Below are positions 63,845 to 64,000 of a DNA stretch of 64,000 nt, piece by piece; the first letter of the stretch is position 1, and every line of letters begins with the position of its first letter. The position numbers and the translations under genes are program-made. The DNA is taken from assembly GCA_963971405.1 (NCBI GenBank), contig OZ020488.1, forward strand, positions 22,277,089 to 22,341,088. The letters are read 5' to 3'. The stretch is from Psococerastis gibbosa (lineage: Eukaryota; Arthropoda; Insecta; Psocodea; Psocidae). The notes beneath the pieces were generated by a model that was given only the letters and a program-made list of their open reading frames with translations, ran no database searches and was not told the origin of the DNA.

Positions 63845-64000
63845 TTAGGTGCCCATTCCATTGACCGGCTAGGGCTATTTCCAACAACGGTGACGTGGTA
63901 GCAGACATTCAAGACTTAGGTGGCGTTTCCACTGACCTCGCATTGCAGAATTGACGGAAATGTGTATTTTCCTCTATGCCATAGTTAAAATTGATCAATG
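63845..64000. mobile_element. Nested PIF/Harbinger-like MITE, left part, cut by window end
   Basis: TTA (63845-63847), then a diverged terminus (GGTGCCCATTCCATTGACC), GGTGACGTGGTAGCAGACAT, CAAGACTTA and the inner terminus GGTGGCGTTTCCACTGACCT, TTGACGGAAATGTG and TAAAATTGATCAATG. It is the same nested arrangement as at 1239 and 53157; the right half lies beyond 64000. Confidence 0.8.

Overview
The window reads as a repeat-dense, AT-rich piece of an animal nuclear genome. Introns with GT..AG borders, Ly6-type secreted proteins, a SCAI first exon, tRNA-derived SINEs, LINE 3' ends, and hAT and PIF/Harbinger-like transposons all support a metazoan. Small insect-style Ly6 genes suggest an arthropod, perhaps hemipteran, but I cannot fix the species. 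Nothing looks prokaryotic and there is no CRISPR array or operon.

Host genes are few. Two single-ORF Ly6/three-finger genes lie on the minus strand (19101-19625 and 32205-32654). The first coding exon of a SCAI orthologue lies on the plus strand (52425-52543) just downstream of a CpG-rich, promoter-like stretch; no further SCAI exon was recognised in the remaining 11 kb. Several orphan exons have an open frame plus good splice sites but no recognised family: 7225-7374 (-), 21409-21714 (-), and a phase-compatible pair at about 40702-40851 and 41010-41144 (+). Weaker coding candidates lie at 4887-5060, 11403-11655, 23109-23417 and 31552-31875, all on the minus strand.

The rest is mostly mobile DNA. 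The best preserved element is a complete autonomous hAT transposon (14977-18192): 13-bp inverted termini, a perfect 8-bp target duplication (CCTAGTCT), an uninterrupted 812-residue transposase on the minus strand, and a GC-rich subterminal hairpin. At least six shorter non-autonomous hAT elements keep recognisable 8-bp duplications, and a broken second hAT transposase lies at 35070-35905. A PIF/Harbinger-like MITE family (termini GGCGGGGTTTCC, TTA/TAA flanks, central motif ACGTGGTAGCAGACAT) has about ten copies. Some of these are nested with one copy inside the central palindrome of another, and one has expanded into four 158-bp tandem units. Other families are an ~850-bp element beginning AACCGGTCCGAG and ending GCTTTCCAATTTAT-like (five full and several partial copies), two SINE families, palindromic 160-450 bp MITEs, and LINE C-terminal fragments.

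Layout: 0-14 kb is MITE/SINE debris with one good orphan exon; 15-18 kb is the hAT transposon; 19-23 kb is Ly6 plus orphan exons; 24-31 kb is repeats; 32 kb is the second Ly6; 33-47 kb is nested repeats with the 40.7-41.3 kb gene candidate; 47-52 kb is LINE, hAT and SINE debris; 51.8-52.6 kb is the SCAI 5' end; 53-64 kb is repeats, probably partly a SCAI intron. Many 10-22 nt poly-G/poly-C runs sit inside these elements.
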